A stretch of 64,000 nt of DNA from Verrucomicrobiota bacterium (GTDB lineage: Bacteria > Verrucomicrobiota > Verrucomicrobiia > Verrucomicrobiales > DEV007), in assembly GCA_002862135.1 (NCBI GenBank), contig PKCI01000061.1:1-64000 (forward strand). Direction: 5' to 3'. The notes below the pieces were generated by a model. The model saw only the letters and a list, made by a program, of their open reading frames with translations. It searched no databases and had not been told where the DNA came from. Position numbers and translations under genes: made by a program. Of the stretch, positions 17,541-25,889 are shown in pieces (within the stretch, counting starts at the first letter, position 1; every line of letters begins with the position of its first letter).

Positions 17541-19973
17541 ATGTCCGATTCTGAATCCATTCTTGACCAGATCGCAGAGGCTCCCGCTGACCATTATCGC
17601 GTCCTTAAGATTTCTGATCTCGATGGCGGTAAGCTTCTCGAACTGAGCCAGTTCATGCACCTGTCCCTTTCTGAAGAGGACATGCTGGCGGTGCAGGAAA
17701 TTTACAAGGATTGGGATCGTGAACCCACCGACGTGGAACTCGAAGTGATTGCCCAGACTTGGAGTGAGCACTGCAAACACCGTATTTTCGGAGCTGACAT
17801 CGATCACGAAGTGAACGGCGAAAAGGAGAAGGTGAAGTCTCTTTTCAAGACTTACATCTACGACGTTTCCCAGCGCATTTTCGACAGCAAGCCGGGCTTC
17901 GTGCTTTCAGCGTTTCACGATAACGCCGGATTCATCAAGCTGGACGATAATCTCGCCGTCTGTCTCAAGGCGGAAACGCACAATCATCCCAGTGCGATCG
18001 AGCCCTATGCAGGCGCCAACACCGGTATCGGCGGCGTGGTTCGCGACATTCTCGGAGCCGGTAAGGGCGCCAAGCCAATCGCTTCTCTCGACGTTTTCTG
18101 TTTCGGCGCGCCGGACACGACGATGGACAACATCAAGGCAGAGGATGTGCTTCACCCGCTCGGCATTATGCGCGGCGTGGTGCGCGGGGTTCGTGACTAC
18201 GGCAACCGGATGGGCATCCCCACTGTGAGCGGTGCGATCCAGTTTGACAATTCCTACATCTACAACCCGCTGGTCTATTGCGGAACGGCCGGTTTGATTC
18301 CGATCAAGTACATCGACAAAGAAGTCGGTGCTGGCATGAAGGTGATTGCCGTCGGTGGACGCACCGGACGTGACGGTCTCCATGGCGCGACCTTCTCTTC
18401 AGCGGCACTCGATACCGAGAGTCACGAGTCCGACCAGCAGGCCGTCCAGATCGGTAACCCGATCGAAGAAAAGAAGGCGGCTGACTTTGTTCTCGCGGCG
18501 CGCGACGCGGATCTGATCGAGTTCATCACGGACTGTGGCGCGGGGGGGTATTCCAGCGCGGCGGGCGAGATGCTCGAAGAGTGCGGTGGCACTATCAATC
18601 TCGACAACGTGACCCTTAAGGAGCCCGGCATGGTGAGCTGGGAAATCTTCATCAGTGAGAGCCAGGAACGCATGGTGCTCGCGGTGAAGGAAGGGTCTCT
18701 CGAGGAACTTCAGAAGCTAGCTGACCTCTACGAAACCGAGCTCATCATTCTCGGCGATGCGGACGGTTCCGGCATTCTGAAAGTGACCCATCACGGTGAA
18801 ACAGTTTGCCAGCTGGATTGCTCCAAGCTGCATACCGCTCCGACACGCCATCTTAATGCAAAGTGGGAGCTGAAGACTGAATCTGTTGATGCTCCCGCCA
18901 TCGACAAGGGGGGAGAAGATCTCAAGTCTCTGCTTTCCGATTTTTCAATCGTTTCTCGTGAGCCGATCATCCGTGAATACGATCATGAAGTGCAGGGCAA
19001 CACGATTTTGAAACCGCTGGCCGGCGCCAGCGGAGACGCGCCGCAAGATGCCTCTGTGATGCGTGTCGACGGAAGCGAACACCTCATGTCGATGAGCGTT
19101 TCTATCCTGCCCGAGTGGGGAAAGACCGACCCTTACGCCATGGGCACCGCCTGCGTCGATGAGTGCATCCGCCAGATGGTGGCTTCGGGTGCTGACCCCG
19201 ATCGGCTCGCTATTCTCGACAATTTCTGCATGGGTAACCCTGATGCCGAAGAAGAACTTGGTGCACTGGTCGAAACGGTGAAGGGTATTGCTGCTGCGGC
19301 TGAGTCTTATGGCGCTCCGTTTGTTTCCGGTAAGGACTCGTTCTACAACTACTTCGAGACCGACGAAGGCCCGGTCTCCATTCCGGTGACCATTCTTATC
19401 AGCGGTATGGGTATTGTTGAAGACGCGTCTCACGTGACCGGCAGTTCACTGCGCTGCCGCGATAGCCTCATTGTTGTGATCGGCTCCACCGAATCCGAGC
19501 TGGGAGGGTCGGTATACGCCCGCCAGAAAGGTCTGACTAACGCGACGGTTCCAGGCACGGACATGGATGCGGCCATGGGTCTTTACCGTAAGTATTACGA
19601 GTGCGTGAAGCAGGGACTGATCCTTTCGGCTCACGATGTCAGTGAAGGCGGGCTCGCCGTGACCCTGGCGGAGGCAGCTTTCTCTGGAAAGGCCGGACTC
19701 GAGATCGATCTCAGCTCGCTGCCGACTGGTGAAGACGTTTCGGTTGCCGCGATGCTCTTCGGCGAGTCTCCCTCTCGCCTCGTGGTTGAAATCGCTCTGG
19801 AAAACCTTGAGAAGGTAGCGGAGATTTTTGAAGGACAACCGTTTGCTCCGCTCGGCCGTGCTGCCGGTGAGCACTCCAATTTGAAAGTGACCCGGGGCGA
19901 TGACGTCCTGATCGATGAACCGCTCGACGAACTCAAATCTCTATGGAAGAACGGCCTCGCGCAGTACTACTAA
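17541..19973 (+). CDS. purL: Phosphoribosylformylglycinamidine synthase, PurL subunit
   Basis: Synthetase subunit of FGAM synthase, which converts FGAR and glutamine to FGAM with ATP. At 810 residues it is the separate, small-type PurL, working with PurS and PurQ rather than the 1300-residue fused enzyme. Signatures: TWSEHCKHRIF near residue 75, AETHNHPSAIEPYAGA followed by TGIGGVVRDILG (ATP/substrate loop), FITDCGAGGYSSAAGEM and, in the second half, FVSGKDSFYNYF and SAHDVSEGGLAV. Its end overlaps purQ by 31 bases in another frame, suggesting translational coupling. Confidence 0.96.
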   Translation: MSDSESILDQIAEAPADHYRVLKISDLDGGKLLELSQFMHLSLSEEDMLAVQEIYKDWDREPTDVELEVIAQTWSEHCKHRIFGADIDHEVNGEKEKVKSLFKTYIYDVSQRIFDSKPGFVLSAFHDNAGFIKLDDNLAVCLKAETHNHPSAIEPYAGANTGIGGVVRDILGAGKGAKPIASLDVFCFGAPDTTMDNIKAEDVLHPLGIMRGVVRGVRDYGNRMGIPTVSGAIQFDNSYIYNPLVYCGTAGLIPIKYIDKEVGAGMKVIAVGGRTGRDGLHGATFSSAALDTESHESDQQAVQIGNPIEEKKAADFVLAARDADLIEFITDCGAGGYSSAAGEMLEECGGTINLDNVTLKEPGMVSWEIFISESQERMVLAVKEGSLEELQKLADLYETELIILGDADGSGILKVTHHGETVCQLDCSKLHTAPTRHLNAKWELKTESVDAPAIDKGGEDLKSLLSDFSIVSREPIIREYDHEVQGNTILKPLAGASGDAPQDASVMRVDGSEHLMSMSVSILPEWGKTDPYAMGTACVDECIRQMVASGADPDRLAILDNFCMGNPDAEEELGALVETVKGIAAAAESYGAPFVSGKDSFYNYFETDEGPVSIPVTILISGMGIVEDASHVTGSSLRCRDSLIVVIGSTESELGGSVYARQKGLTNATVPGTDMDAAMGLYRKYYECVKQGLILSAHDVSEGGLAVTLAEAAFSGKAGLEIDLSSLPTGEDVSVAAMLFGESPSRLVVEIALENLEKVAEIFEGQPFAPLGRAAGEHSNLKVTRGDDVLIDEPLDELKSLWKNGLAQYY

Positions 19974-20683
19974 AATTTCCCGGCACTAATTGCGACGAAG
20001 AAACAGCTCGCGCGCTTGAGGTGGTTGGTTTCAGCACGGAGATCGTTCCGATTTCCGCACTGACGACAGAGGCACTCGACGGCGTCAAGTTGGTGATGTT
20101 GTCAGGTGGCTTCAGCTACGGTGACTATGTCATGTCCGGCCGCCTTGCTCGTCTCGTGACGGAGCAGAAGATCGACGGAGCTTTAAAAGAGTTTCGGGAC
20201 AATGGCGGATACCTGCTTGGTATCTGCAACGGTTTCCAGATCCTGACTCAGCTCGGCCTGCTTCCTGAAGGCAGCTTGGTTGAAAACACCAGTGGGCGTT
20301 TCCAGTGCCAGTGGGTCAAAATGAAGAAGCAGGCTGACTGCCCGTTTCTCACTTTACTGCCGGATGAATTCGAACTCCCGATGGCACATGCTGAAGGGCG
20401 CCTCGTCACCATGACAGCGGAAGACGCCGAAAAGTATCGTGAAAACGGTGCTGCCGCAGTGACCTACAACGAGGACGTGAACGGAAGTTTTGAGCATATC
20501 GCGGGGTTGCAGGATGAAACAGGGCGAGTGTTCGGTATGATGCCTCACCCCGAAAGATTTCTTTATCGCGAGGATCACTATGATCCGGACTGGGAGAACC
20601 CAGCTGGATCAGATGAAGAAAAGTGGGGAAGTGGCTATTATCTCTTTCGCTCCCTTTACGAATCTGTTACATCATCGAACTGA
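19943..20683 (+). CDS. purQ: Phosphoribosylformylglycinamidine synthase, glutaminase subunit PurQ
   Basis: Class I glutamine amidotransferase that supplies ammonia to PurL. The 246-residue protein shows the expected KFPGTNCDEET opening, LSGGFSYGDYVMSG (oxyanion region), nucleophile Cys in LLGICNGFQIL, and the His-Glu pair in MMPHPERFLY. The ATG at 19943 gives the normal PurQ N-terminus even though it lies inside the purL end. The C-terminal ~30 residues (DPDWENPAGSDEEKWGSGYY) are an insertion relative to short PurQ proteins. The next gene starts immediately after its stop. Confidence 0.95.
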   Translation: MEERPRAVLLKFPGTNCDEETARALEVVGFSTEIVPISALTTEALDGVKLVMLSGGFSYGDYVMSGRLARLVTEQKIDGALKEFRDNGGYLLGICNGFQILTQLGLLPEGSLVENTSGRFQCQWVKMKKQADCPFLTLLPDEFELPMAHAEGRLVTMTAEDAEKYRENGAAAVTYNEDVNGSFEHIAGLQDETGRVFGMMPHPERFLYREDHYDPDWENPAGSDEEKWGSGYYLFRSLYESVTSSN

Positions 20684-21676
20684 ATGAGCGGCGAATTTAC
20701 CTACAAGGGAGCCGGAGTTGATATCGAAGAAGCGGCCGCACTGGTTGGCGATATCGGAGAACTAAGACATCAAACTGAGGCGAAGCGTTCGCTGATGCAG
20801 TCTTTCGGGCTGTTCGCCGCGAGCTACGACCTCAGCGATTACACGGAGCCGGTCATTGTGACAGGCTGCGATGGTGTTGGAACGAAGCTGGAACTGCTGC
20901 TCGAGCACGATCAGTTAGAGATTGCCGGTAAAGACCTTGTCGCCATGAGCGTTAACGACATTCTCACTACGGGTGGGGATGCCTTGCTCTTCCTCGACTA
21001 TGTTGGAGTCGGCCGGATCGATAAGACCAAGATCAAGCGTCTTATCGCTGGGATGGTGGAATACCTTGCCGACTGTGACTGTATTCTTGCTGGAGGCGAA
21101 ACCGCTGAAATGCCGGGTATCGTTCCGGACGGCATGATTGAGTTGAGTGGTTTCTGTGTCGGTGCTGCTGAAAAGCCCGACTTGATTAATCCTTCCCGCA
21201 TTGAGGTGGGCGATAAATTGATCGGCTATCCTTCTGACGGTTTTCATGCGAACGGCTGGAGCCTGATTCGCAAAATTCTCGCCGCCAACCCCGGCCTGAT
21301 CGACGACGACGAATGGGAGGAGTTCCTCGCTCCGACTCGCCTCTATCATAATGTCGTTGCTCGCCTTCGCGAAAAGGAACTCGACGTTCGCGCGATGGCT
21401 CACAATACCGGAGGTGGACTGCCTGAAAACCTCGAGCGCCTGCTCGGTGAAAAGGGAGCGGACATCACCATCCCGCGCTGGGAGCTTGGCGCGGTCGGCA
21501 AGGTGCTTTCCTTTGTGGAAGACGCCGAAGCGGTTAAGACCTTCAACATGGGTTGGGGTTGGATCGTGATTGTTCCGGCAGACCAGGCCGCAGCCGCTGC
21601 CTCCATTCAGGACGGCGCTCGCATCATTGGCGAAGTCGACGCCAGCGGAACTGTGAAAGTTGAGATTTCCAACTGA
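20684..21676 (+). CDS. purM: Phosphoribosylformylglycinamidine cyclo-ligase
   Basis: AIR synthetase; closes the imidazole ring of FGAM using ATP. At 330 residues it has normal length, with TYKGAGVDIEEA at the N-terminus, VTGCDGVGTKLELL (ATP/phosphate loop), VAMSVNDILTTGGDALLFLDY, AGGETAEMPGIV, IGYPSDGFHANGWSLIR and AHNTGGGLPENL. It abuts the purQ stop with no gap and is followed by purF after 18 bases, so these are cotranscribed. Confidence 0.96.
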   Translation: MSGEFTYKGAGVDIEEAAALVGDIGELRHQTEAKRSLMQSFGLFAASYDLSDYTEPVIVTGCDGVGTKLELLLEHDQLEIAGKDLVAMSVNDILTTGGDALLFLDYVGVGRIDKTKIKRLIAGMVEYLADCDCILAGGETAEMPGIVPDGMIELSGFCVGAAEKPDLINPSRIEVGDKLIGYPSDGFHANGWSLIRKILAANPGLIDDDEWEEFLAPTRLYHNVVARLREKELDVRAMAHNTGGGLPENLERLLGEKGADITIPRWELGAVGKVLSFVEDAEAVKTFNMGWGWIVIVPADQAAAAASIQDGARIIGEVDASGTVKVEISN

Positions 21677-21694
21677 CTCTGATCCCCCCCCTGC

Positions 21695-23620
21695 ATGAGC
21701 GACCCGATTCATCATGAGTGCGGTCTGGCCTTTGTCAGGCTGAAGAAAGACCTCGCTTGGTATAAGGACAAATACGGCACCTGCCTGTGGGGTTTCCAAC
21801 GCCTCTATCTCCTTATGGAGAAACAGCATAACCGTGGCCAGGACGGCGTCGGGGTCGGTTGCGTGAAGCTCGGCATGCCTCTGGGGCAGCCCTACCTCTT
21901 CAGGGAACGGAATGCCCAGCGTGACTCTCTCATCAAGTTGATGGAGGGCCAGCTCAAAACCCTGAGCAAGCGGAAGCGCAAAGGATTTCTCGATCCTAAC
22001 GACCCGGTTTCGTTTAAGAATAATTTCGACTTTGGCGGTGAGATTCTGTTAGGCCATCTTCGCTACGGCACGTCTGGCAAATTTGGCACGGGCGGTTGTC
22101 ATCCCTACGTGCGTCGCACGAATTACCCGACCAAGACCTTGATGGTGCTGGGTAACTTCAACATGACCAATGCACGCGACCTCAATCACCACCTGATTGA
22201 TCGCGGGCAGCACCCTGTTTTTGACACCGATACGCAGACGGTGCTGGAGGAAATTGGCTACCATCTGGATGAAGCTCACGATGCAATCTATCGCCGAGAG
22301 CGCGACAAGGGAACAGAAGGGAGAGGCATCCCGAAGATCATTTCCGACGAGATCGATATTCTACGTATTCTTAACAAATGCGCCGATCAGTGGGACGGTG
22401 GATTTGCCATCGCAGGTGCGACCGGAAACGGTGTGGGGTTTGTGCTGCGAGACCCCAATGGAATTCGGCCGTGCCATTACTACGAAGACGATGAAGTCAT
22501 CGCCTTTGCCAGCGAGCGGGTGCCTTTGATGACTGTTTTCAATGCGGATTCCGGCGCCATTAAAGAGTTGCCTCGCGGTAATGTGGGGGTTGTGAATCAG
22601 GCTGGTGAATTGAGTATTCAGCCCTACACCGAAGAGAAAGAGAAGCGCCCCTGTTCTTTTGAGCGCATCTACTTCTCTCGTGGTAACGATCCTGAGATCT
22701 ACAACGAGCGAATGAAACTTGGAGCCAATCTCGTTCCCCAGATCTTTGATCGCATCGAGGACGACTTTGACAAGACCATTTTCAGTTTTATTCCGAACAC
22801 CGCCGAGATAGCTTATCACGGCATGATGGACGGCCTTCGGAAGTTCCGCCGTGAACAAGTGCGTCAGAAGCTAATTGAGGAACTCCAGGGTGGAACGCTC
22901 AGTGAAGAGGGGATCGACAAGTTGATTCTTCAAAGCTGGCCTCGCGGCGAAAAGATTGCTCACAAAGATATCAAACTGCGGACCTTTATTGCTCAGGAGA
23001 AAGGGCGTGACCAGATGGTTTCTCACGTCTACGACGTGACCTACGACCAGATGGGGCCTGATGAGACTCTCGTGGTGATCGACGATTCGATCGTGAGGGG
23101 GACGACATTAAAGGACTCCATCATTAAGATTCTCTCCCGGCTCAATCCTAAGAAGATCGTGGTGGCATCTACCGCCCCGCAGATTCGCTACCCGGATTGC
23201 TATGGCATCGATATGTCGCACCTTGGGAAGTTTATCGTATTCCAGGCAGCAGTGAATCTGCTGCAACGTTCCGGGCAGCCTAATCTCTTGACTGATGTCT
23301 ACTATCGCTGTCGAGAGGAATTGAAGAAGCCCGTAGGGGAGATGACGAATCCGGTGAAGATGGTTTACGATCCGTTCACTGAAGAAGATCTTTCCGCTGA
23401 AATCAGCCGGATGGTGACGCCGGAAGGAATTTGCTGGAAAGGGGAGGTCGAAGTGATCTATCAAAAAGTTTCGGCCATGCACGAAGCCATCCCGGTTCAC
23501 AACGGGGATTGGTATTTTACGGGTAATTACCCGACTCCTGGCGGCTATAAGGTGGTGAATCAGGCGTTCGTCGGCTTCATGGATAAGACTGGCGAGCGCC
23601 CCTACGACGTCCTGCTGTAG
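21695..23620 (+). CDS. purF: Amidophosphoribosyltransferase, long form
   Basis: First committed step of purine synthesis: PRPP plus glutamine to phosphoribosylamine. The N-terminal Ntn-hydrolase domain has the nucleophile Cys at position 9 (HHECGLAF), so an eight-residue propeptide must be removed, as known for the Bacillus-type enzyme. KQHNRGQDGVG and GHLRYGTSG are the glutaminase signatures. The PRPP-binding motif VVIDDSIVRGTTLKDSI lies near residue 460. At 641 residues it is ~130-170 longer than typical PurF, with insertions in both domains and an added C-terminal tail. No CxxC-type Fe-S ligand set was evident. Confidence 0.93.
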   Translation: MSDPIHHECGLAFVRLKKDLAWYKDKYGTCLWGFQRLYLLMEKQHNRGQDGVGVGCVKLGMPLGQPYLFRERNAQRDSLIKLMEGQLKTLSKRKRKGFLDPNDPVSFKNNFDFGGEILLGHLRYGTSGKFGTGGCHPYVRRTNYPTKTLMVLGNFNMTNARDLNHHLIDRGQHPVFDTDTQTVLEEIGYHLDEAHDAIYRRERDKGTEGRGIPKIISDEIDILRILNKCADQWDGGFAIAGATGNGVGFVLRDPNGIRPCHYYEDDEVIAFASERVPLMTVFNADSGAIKELPRGNVGVVNQAGELSIQPYTEEKEKRPCSFERIYFSRGNDPEIYNERMKLGANLVPQIFDRIEDDFDKTIFSFIPNTAEIAYHGMMDGLRKFRREQVRQKLIEELQGGTLSEEGIDKLILQSWPRGEKIAHKDIKLRTFIAQEKGRDQMVSHVYDVTYDQMGPDETLVVIDDSIVRGTTLKDSIIKILSRLNPKKIVVASTAPQIRYPDCYGIDMSHLGKFIVFQAAVNLLQRSGQPNLLTDVYYRCREELKKPVGEMTNPVKMVYDPFTEEDLSAEISRMVTPEGICWKGEVEVIYQKVSAMHEAIPVHNGDWYFTGNYPTPGGYKVVNQAFVGFMDKTGERPYDVLL

Positions 23621-23639
23621 GGAGGCATCTCAGAAAGGC

Positions 23640-23665
23640 GTGAAAAAGGTGAAGTTTTCACTTTT
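23640..23665 (+). terminator. Weak Rho-independent terminator after purF
   Basis: Arms GTGAAAA (23640-23646) and TTTTCAC (23655-23661) form a 7-bp stem with an 8-base loop, followed directly by TTTT then ATT. It starts 19 bases after the purF stop and fits the end of the purine operon. The stem is A/T rich and so weak. The alternative is a regulatory dyad for the next gene. Confidence 0.5.
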
Positions 23666-23667
23666 AT

Positions 23668-23682
23668 TGAGACTTAATCTCA
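23668..23682 (+). promoter_or_regulatory. Fur-box-like 7-1-7 inverted repeat
   Basis: TGAGACTTAATCTCA is a 15-base inverted repeat with one mismatched pair, 16 bases upstream of the AraC-family start codon. It agrees at 12 of 14 positions with the common Fur-box core TGAGAATnATTCTCA. A wider TATTGA/TCAATA pair (23665-23670, 23686-23691) flanks it. The function as an iron-responsive operator is inferred. Confidence 0.5.
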
Positions 23683-23698
23683 GTATCAATAAAGAGTC

Positions 23699-24571
23699 AT
23701 GATCATCAAATCCTCCGGAAAACCCGTGTTTGGCGATGCCAAGGAATCTCAAATTTGGGCCTGGAGCGCTGTTCCAGGTGATGAGCGGAGTGAATCCCTT
23801 AAGTTACTACCAGGTCAGACAGTCTTTGTCATGGTTCAAACTGGTGCGGCAATTATCGGGCCCGAGACCGGATCTTTGGCGCGCATTGAAGCCGGTCAGA
23901 TGGCGATTTTGAACTCCCCCGAAGATGTGGCGATGGTTTTGACCGAGGACCACACCGAGCTGCTCATTGTCGGGATGCGGCGTGAACTCGTTGCAGGCAT
24001 GATGAAACCCTTCCGCCCCGGCTTGGATAAGCGCATGAGGGAGATCGTTTTCGAAGGTTCTGTTTCCGAAGTCATTCAAAAACCGCTCGGGCGCGTGTTG
24101 ATAGAGCGGGTTATTCCTGCCTTCACCAGTCCAATTGTTTCCGGTGCTGCCAGGTCTTTTTGGTATGAAAGTCAGGTAAAGGAACTGATCGCGATTACCT
24201 GCTTTCCGCCAGCGGACGGTGAAGACGAGTTTTTCTGTTCGCGTCAAAAGCGACTCTCGATGGCACGGGTGGCAAAAGCCAAAGCATACCTCAAGAAGCA
24301 TGTTGATGAACCCCTTGATCTCCATACACTTGCCGCCGAAGTGGGATGCAGTCCTTTCTATCTCAGTCGTACGTTCTCCTCTACTACGGAGATGACAATC
24401 AGCCAGTATGTTCGCAAGCTCCGCATCGAGGCTGCTGCTGAATTGATAGTCAGTGGTCAGTGTAATGTTAGTGAAGCAGCCGTTGAGGTAGGTTATCAAA
24501 GTCTGAGTCACTTCAGCAAAGCATTCCAACAAGTGAAAGGATGCCTGCCTTCCAAATATGAGGCGGCTTAA
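23699..24571 (+). CDS. AraC-family transcriptional regulator (PchR-like)
   Basis: A 290-residue regulator. The C-terminal ~100 residues contain the two AraC helix-turn-helix motifs: LAAEVGCSPFYLSRTFS and AAVEVGYQSLSHFSKAF, separated by RKLRIEAAAELI. The N-terminal ~180 residues are a sensor region of mainly beta structure. The layout resembles PchR-type regulators that respond to siderophores or iron. A Fur-box-like site lies just before the start codon, and the convergent neighbour looks like a heme-utilisation protein, both pointing to iron control. No transport genes are adjacent. The effector is unknown. Confidence 0.86.
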   Translation: MIIKSSGKPVFGDAKESQIWAWSAVPGDERSESLKLLPGQTVFVMVQTGAAIIGPETGSLARIEAGQMAILNSPEDVAMVLTEDHTELLIVGMRRELVAGMMKPFRPGLDKRMREIVFEGSVSEVIQKPLGRVLIERVIPAFTSPIVSGAARSFWYESQVKELIAITCFPPADGEDEFFCSRQKRLSMARVAKAKAYLKKHVDEPLDLHTLAAEVGCSPFYLSRTFSSTTEMTISQYVRKLRIEAAAELIVSGQCNVSEAAVEVGYQSLSHFSKAFQQVKGCLPSKYEAA

Positions 24572-24607
24572 TCACTGTTTTGAGAGAGTTATTTGCAGGG
24601 GGTGAGG

Positions 24608-25444
24608 CTATCGCATTCTGCCGGAAGCCTCGCAAATCTGGCGCCATAAAGTAGCGTCGGTCGGATCTTCACTCATGAACTGGAAATTGAGGTTTCCGAA
24701 CATATCAAAGATACGAAGGGCGGAATAAGGGCTGCCGTCAAGTTCCTCAACATCGATCACCATGGCATGCAAAAAGCGCATATCAATGTGAGCGGCGCAA
24801 TTCGCGTCGGCACCTGTCAGAATCACAAAGCCGCCCCCGGTGGCAAGAGTTTCAACATTCAGCGTGGTTGCTAAATCCACGTGATCACTGAGAAGGCGAA
24901 ATTCAAGTTGGGTCTGGTGTTTCCGGGCTTCCTCAAGAATGGTAAACAGGGGATGAGAACGAATTTGATCAACCCGACCTTCGGCGCTCTTTTGGCAGCA
25001 GGGACACATATCGTGGCAGGGTGAAAATTCTTTTCGCCACTCCACGACCTCTTTGGAAGGAATACTTTTCGAAGAAAAGCTATCTGTCAGTTTCTGGATT
25101 GCTCCGGGTTCACTGATATCAGGGAATTCGTGCAAACTGACGCCCGCCGGAAATTCCCGAAACTCAATATCGATTGCCGGGGCACCAATTGGCTCGTAAC
25201 CGGCGAGGCCGGAGTGGGCAGCAACAATAGAAGCGACCGCGATCTCTATGCGGTTGTCGGGATCAATGGCTTTGGTGGAATGTTCAACCATGATGGGTGA
25301 AAACTGGTCAACCATCTTTCCGAGGCCCCCGCTGCGATTACGTGCCTGAAAGTAGAAGCCCCCGAAACTTGAGATTGCCTCCAGGAGAGAATGATAATTT
25401 CCGCTCAGACGGTGTGATGTTTCGTGATCCAGTAGGTGCTTCAT
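24608..25444 (-). CDS. HmuS/ChuX-like putative heme-utilisation protein
   Basis: A 278-residue soluble protein from the ATG at 25444; longer starts upstream encode improbable sequence. The C-terminal half resembles one repeat of hemin-degrading HmuS/HemS proteins: a helix LFTILEEARKHQTQLEFRLL, then AAHIDMRFLHAMVID and SALRIFDMFGNLNFQF, matching 'HL..DAIA..WVV' and 'LELFDA.G.LI.QFF'. The N-terminal half is not recognised. A cysteine cluster CHDMCPCC near residue 140 is unusual for the family and may bind metal. It converges on the AraC gene (37 bases between stops). The identification is tentative. Confidence 0.55.
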   Translation of the reverse strand: MKHLLDHETSHRLSGNYHSLLEAISSFGGFYFQARNRSGGLGKMVDQFSPIMVEHSTKAIDPDNRIEIAVASIVAAHSGLAGYEPIGAPAIDIEFREFPAGVSLHEFPDISEPGAIQKLTDSFSSKSIPSKEVVEWRKEFSPCHDMCPCCQKSAEGRVDQIRSHPLFTILEEARKHQTQLEFRLLSDHVDLATTLNVETLATGGGFVILTGADANCAAHIDMRFLHAMVIDVEELDGSPYSALRIFDMFGNLNFQFMSEDPTDATLWRQICEASGRMR

Positions 25445-25588
25445 AAGCCGAGTCCTATTTAGGCGCGAAAGGAAGGCGCTGCTCCCGAGGGATTGCACCG
25501 ATCTGGTGTTTGATTGCGATTTCGCAAGGCGACGGCAGACTTGGCAAGGAGACGCGAGCGGCAATTCAAAATGGCTGCATGGTAGGGC

Positions 25589-25726
25589 ATGACGATTTCC
25601 AATTTTGATTCCCGTTTCAAAGGCACTTTCAGTGTTCCCTCCGACCGGGTGTTGTTGGTGAAGCAATTGGAAAGAGAACTTCGCGAACGTCGCCGGCAAA
25701 AGCGCTTCCGGGCAAAGTCAGCCTAA
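25589..25726 (+). CDS. Possible small basic protein (45 residues)
   Basis: An ATG at 25589 opens a 45-codon frame ending TAA at 25724-25726. The N-terminal half is mixed (MTISNFDSRFKGTFSVP) and the C-terminal half is a charged, Arg/Lys-rich helix (LERELRERRRQKRF). A GGTAGGG precedes the ATG by a few bases and could serve as a ribosome site. It is divergent from the HmuS-like gene and ends about 160 bases before purD. It does not match HemP or another small protein known to me. Confidence 0.35.
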   Translation: MTISNFDSRFKGTFSVPSDRVLLVKQLERELRERRRQKRFRAKSA

Positions 25727-25889
25727 GTTTGATCGGCTTTCAACATCCCGGTTGAACGGGGGAACTGCGCTTTGGGGGATCTTTTTTCTCCCTTGGCTGG
25801 AAATTTATTCAAACGTGCTTACGATGGTCGTCCCGGTCGCTGTGCTCACGCAGCGGACCGGCCATCAAATTTCGGTTTATCCCTTGTTT

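Noticed and set aside
20915-21829. 304-codon minus-strand frame
   Set aside because: Lies opposite purM and the purF start; both are unambiguous on the plus strand.
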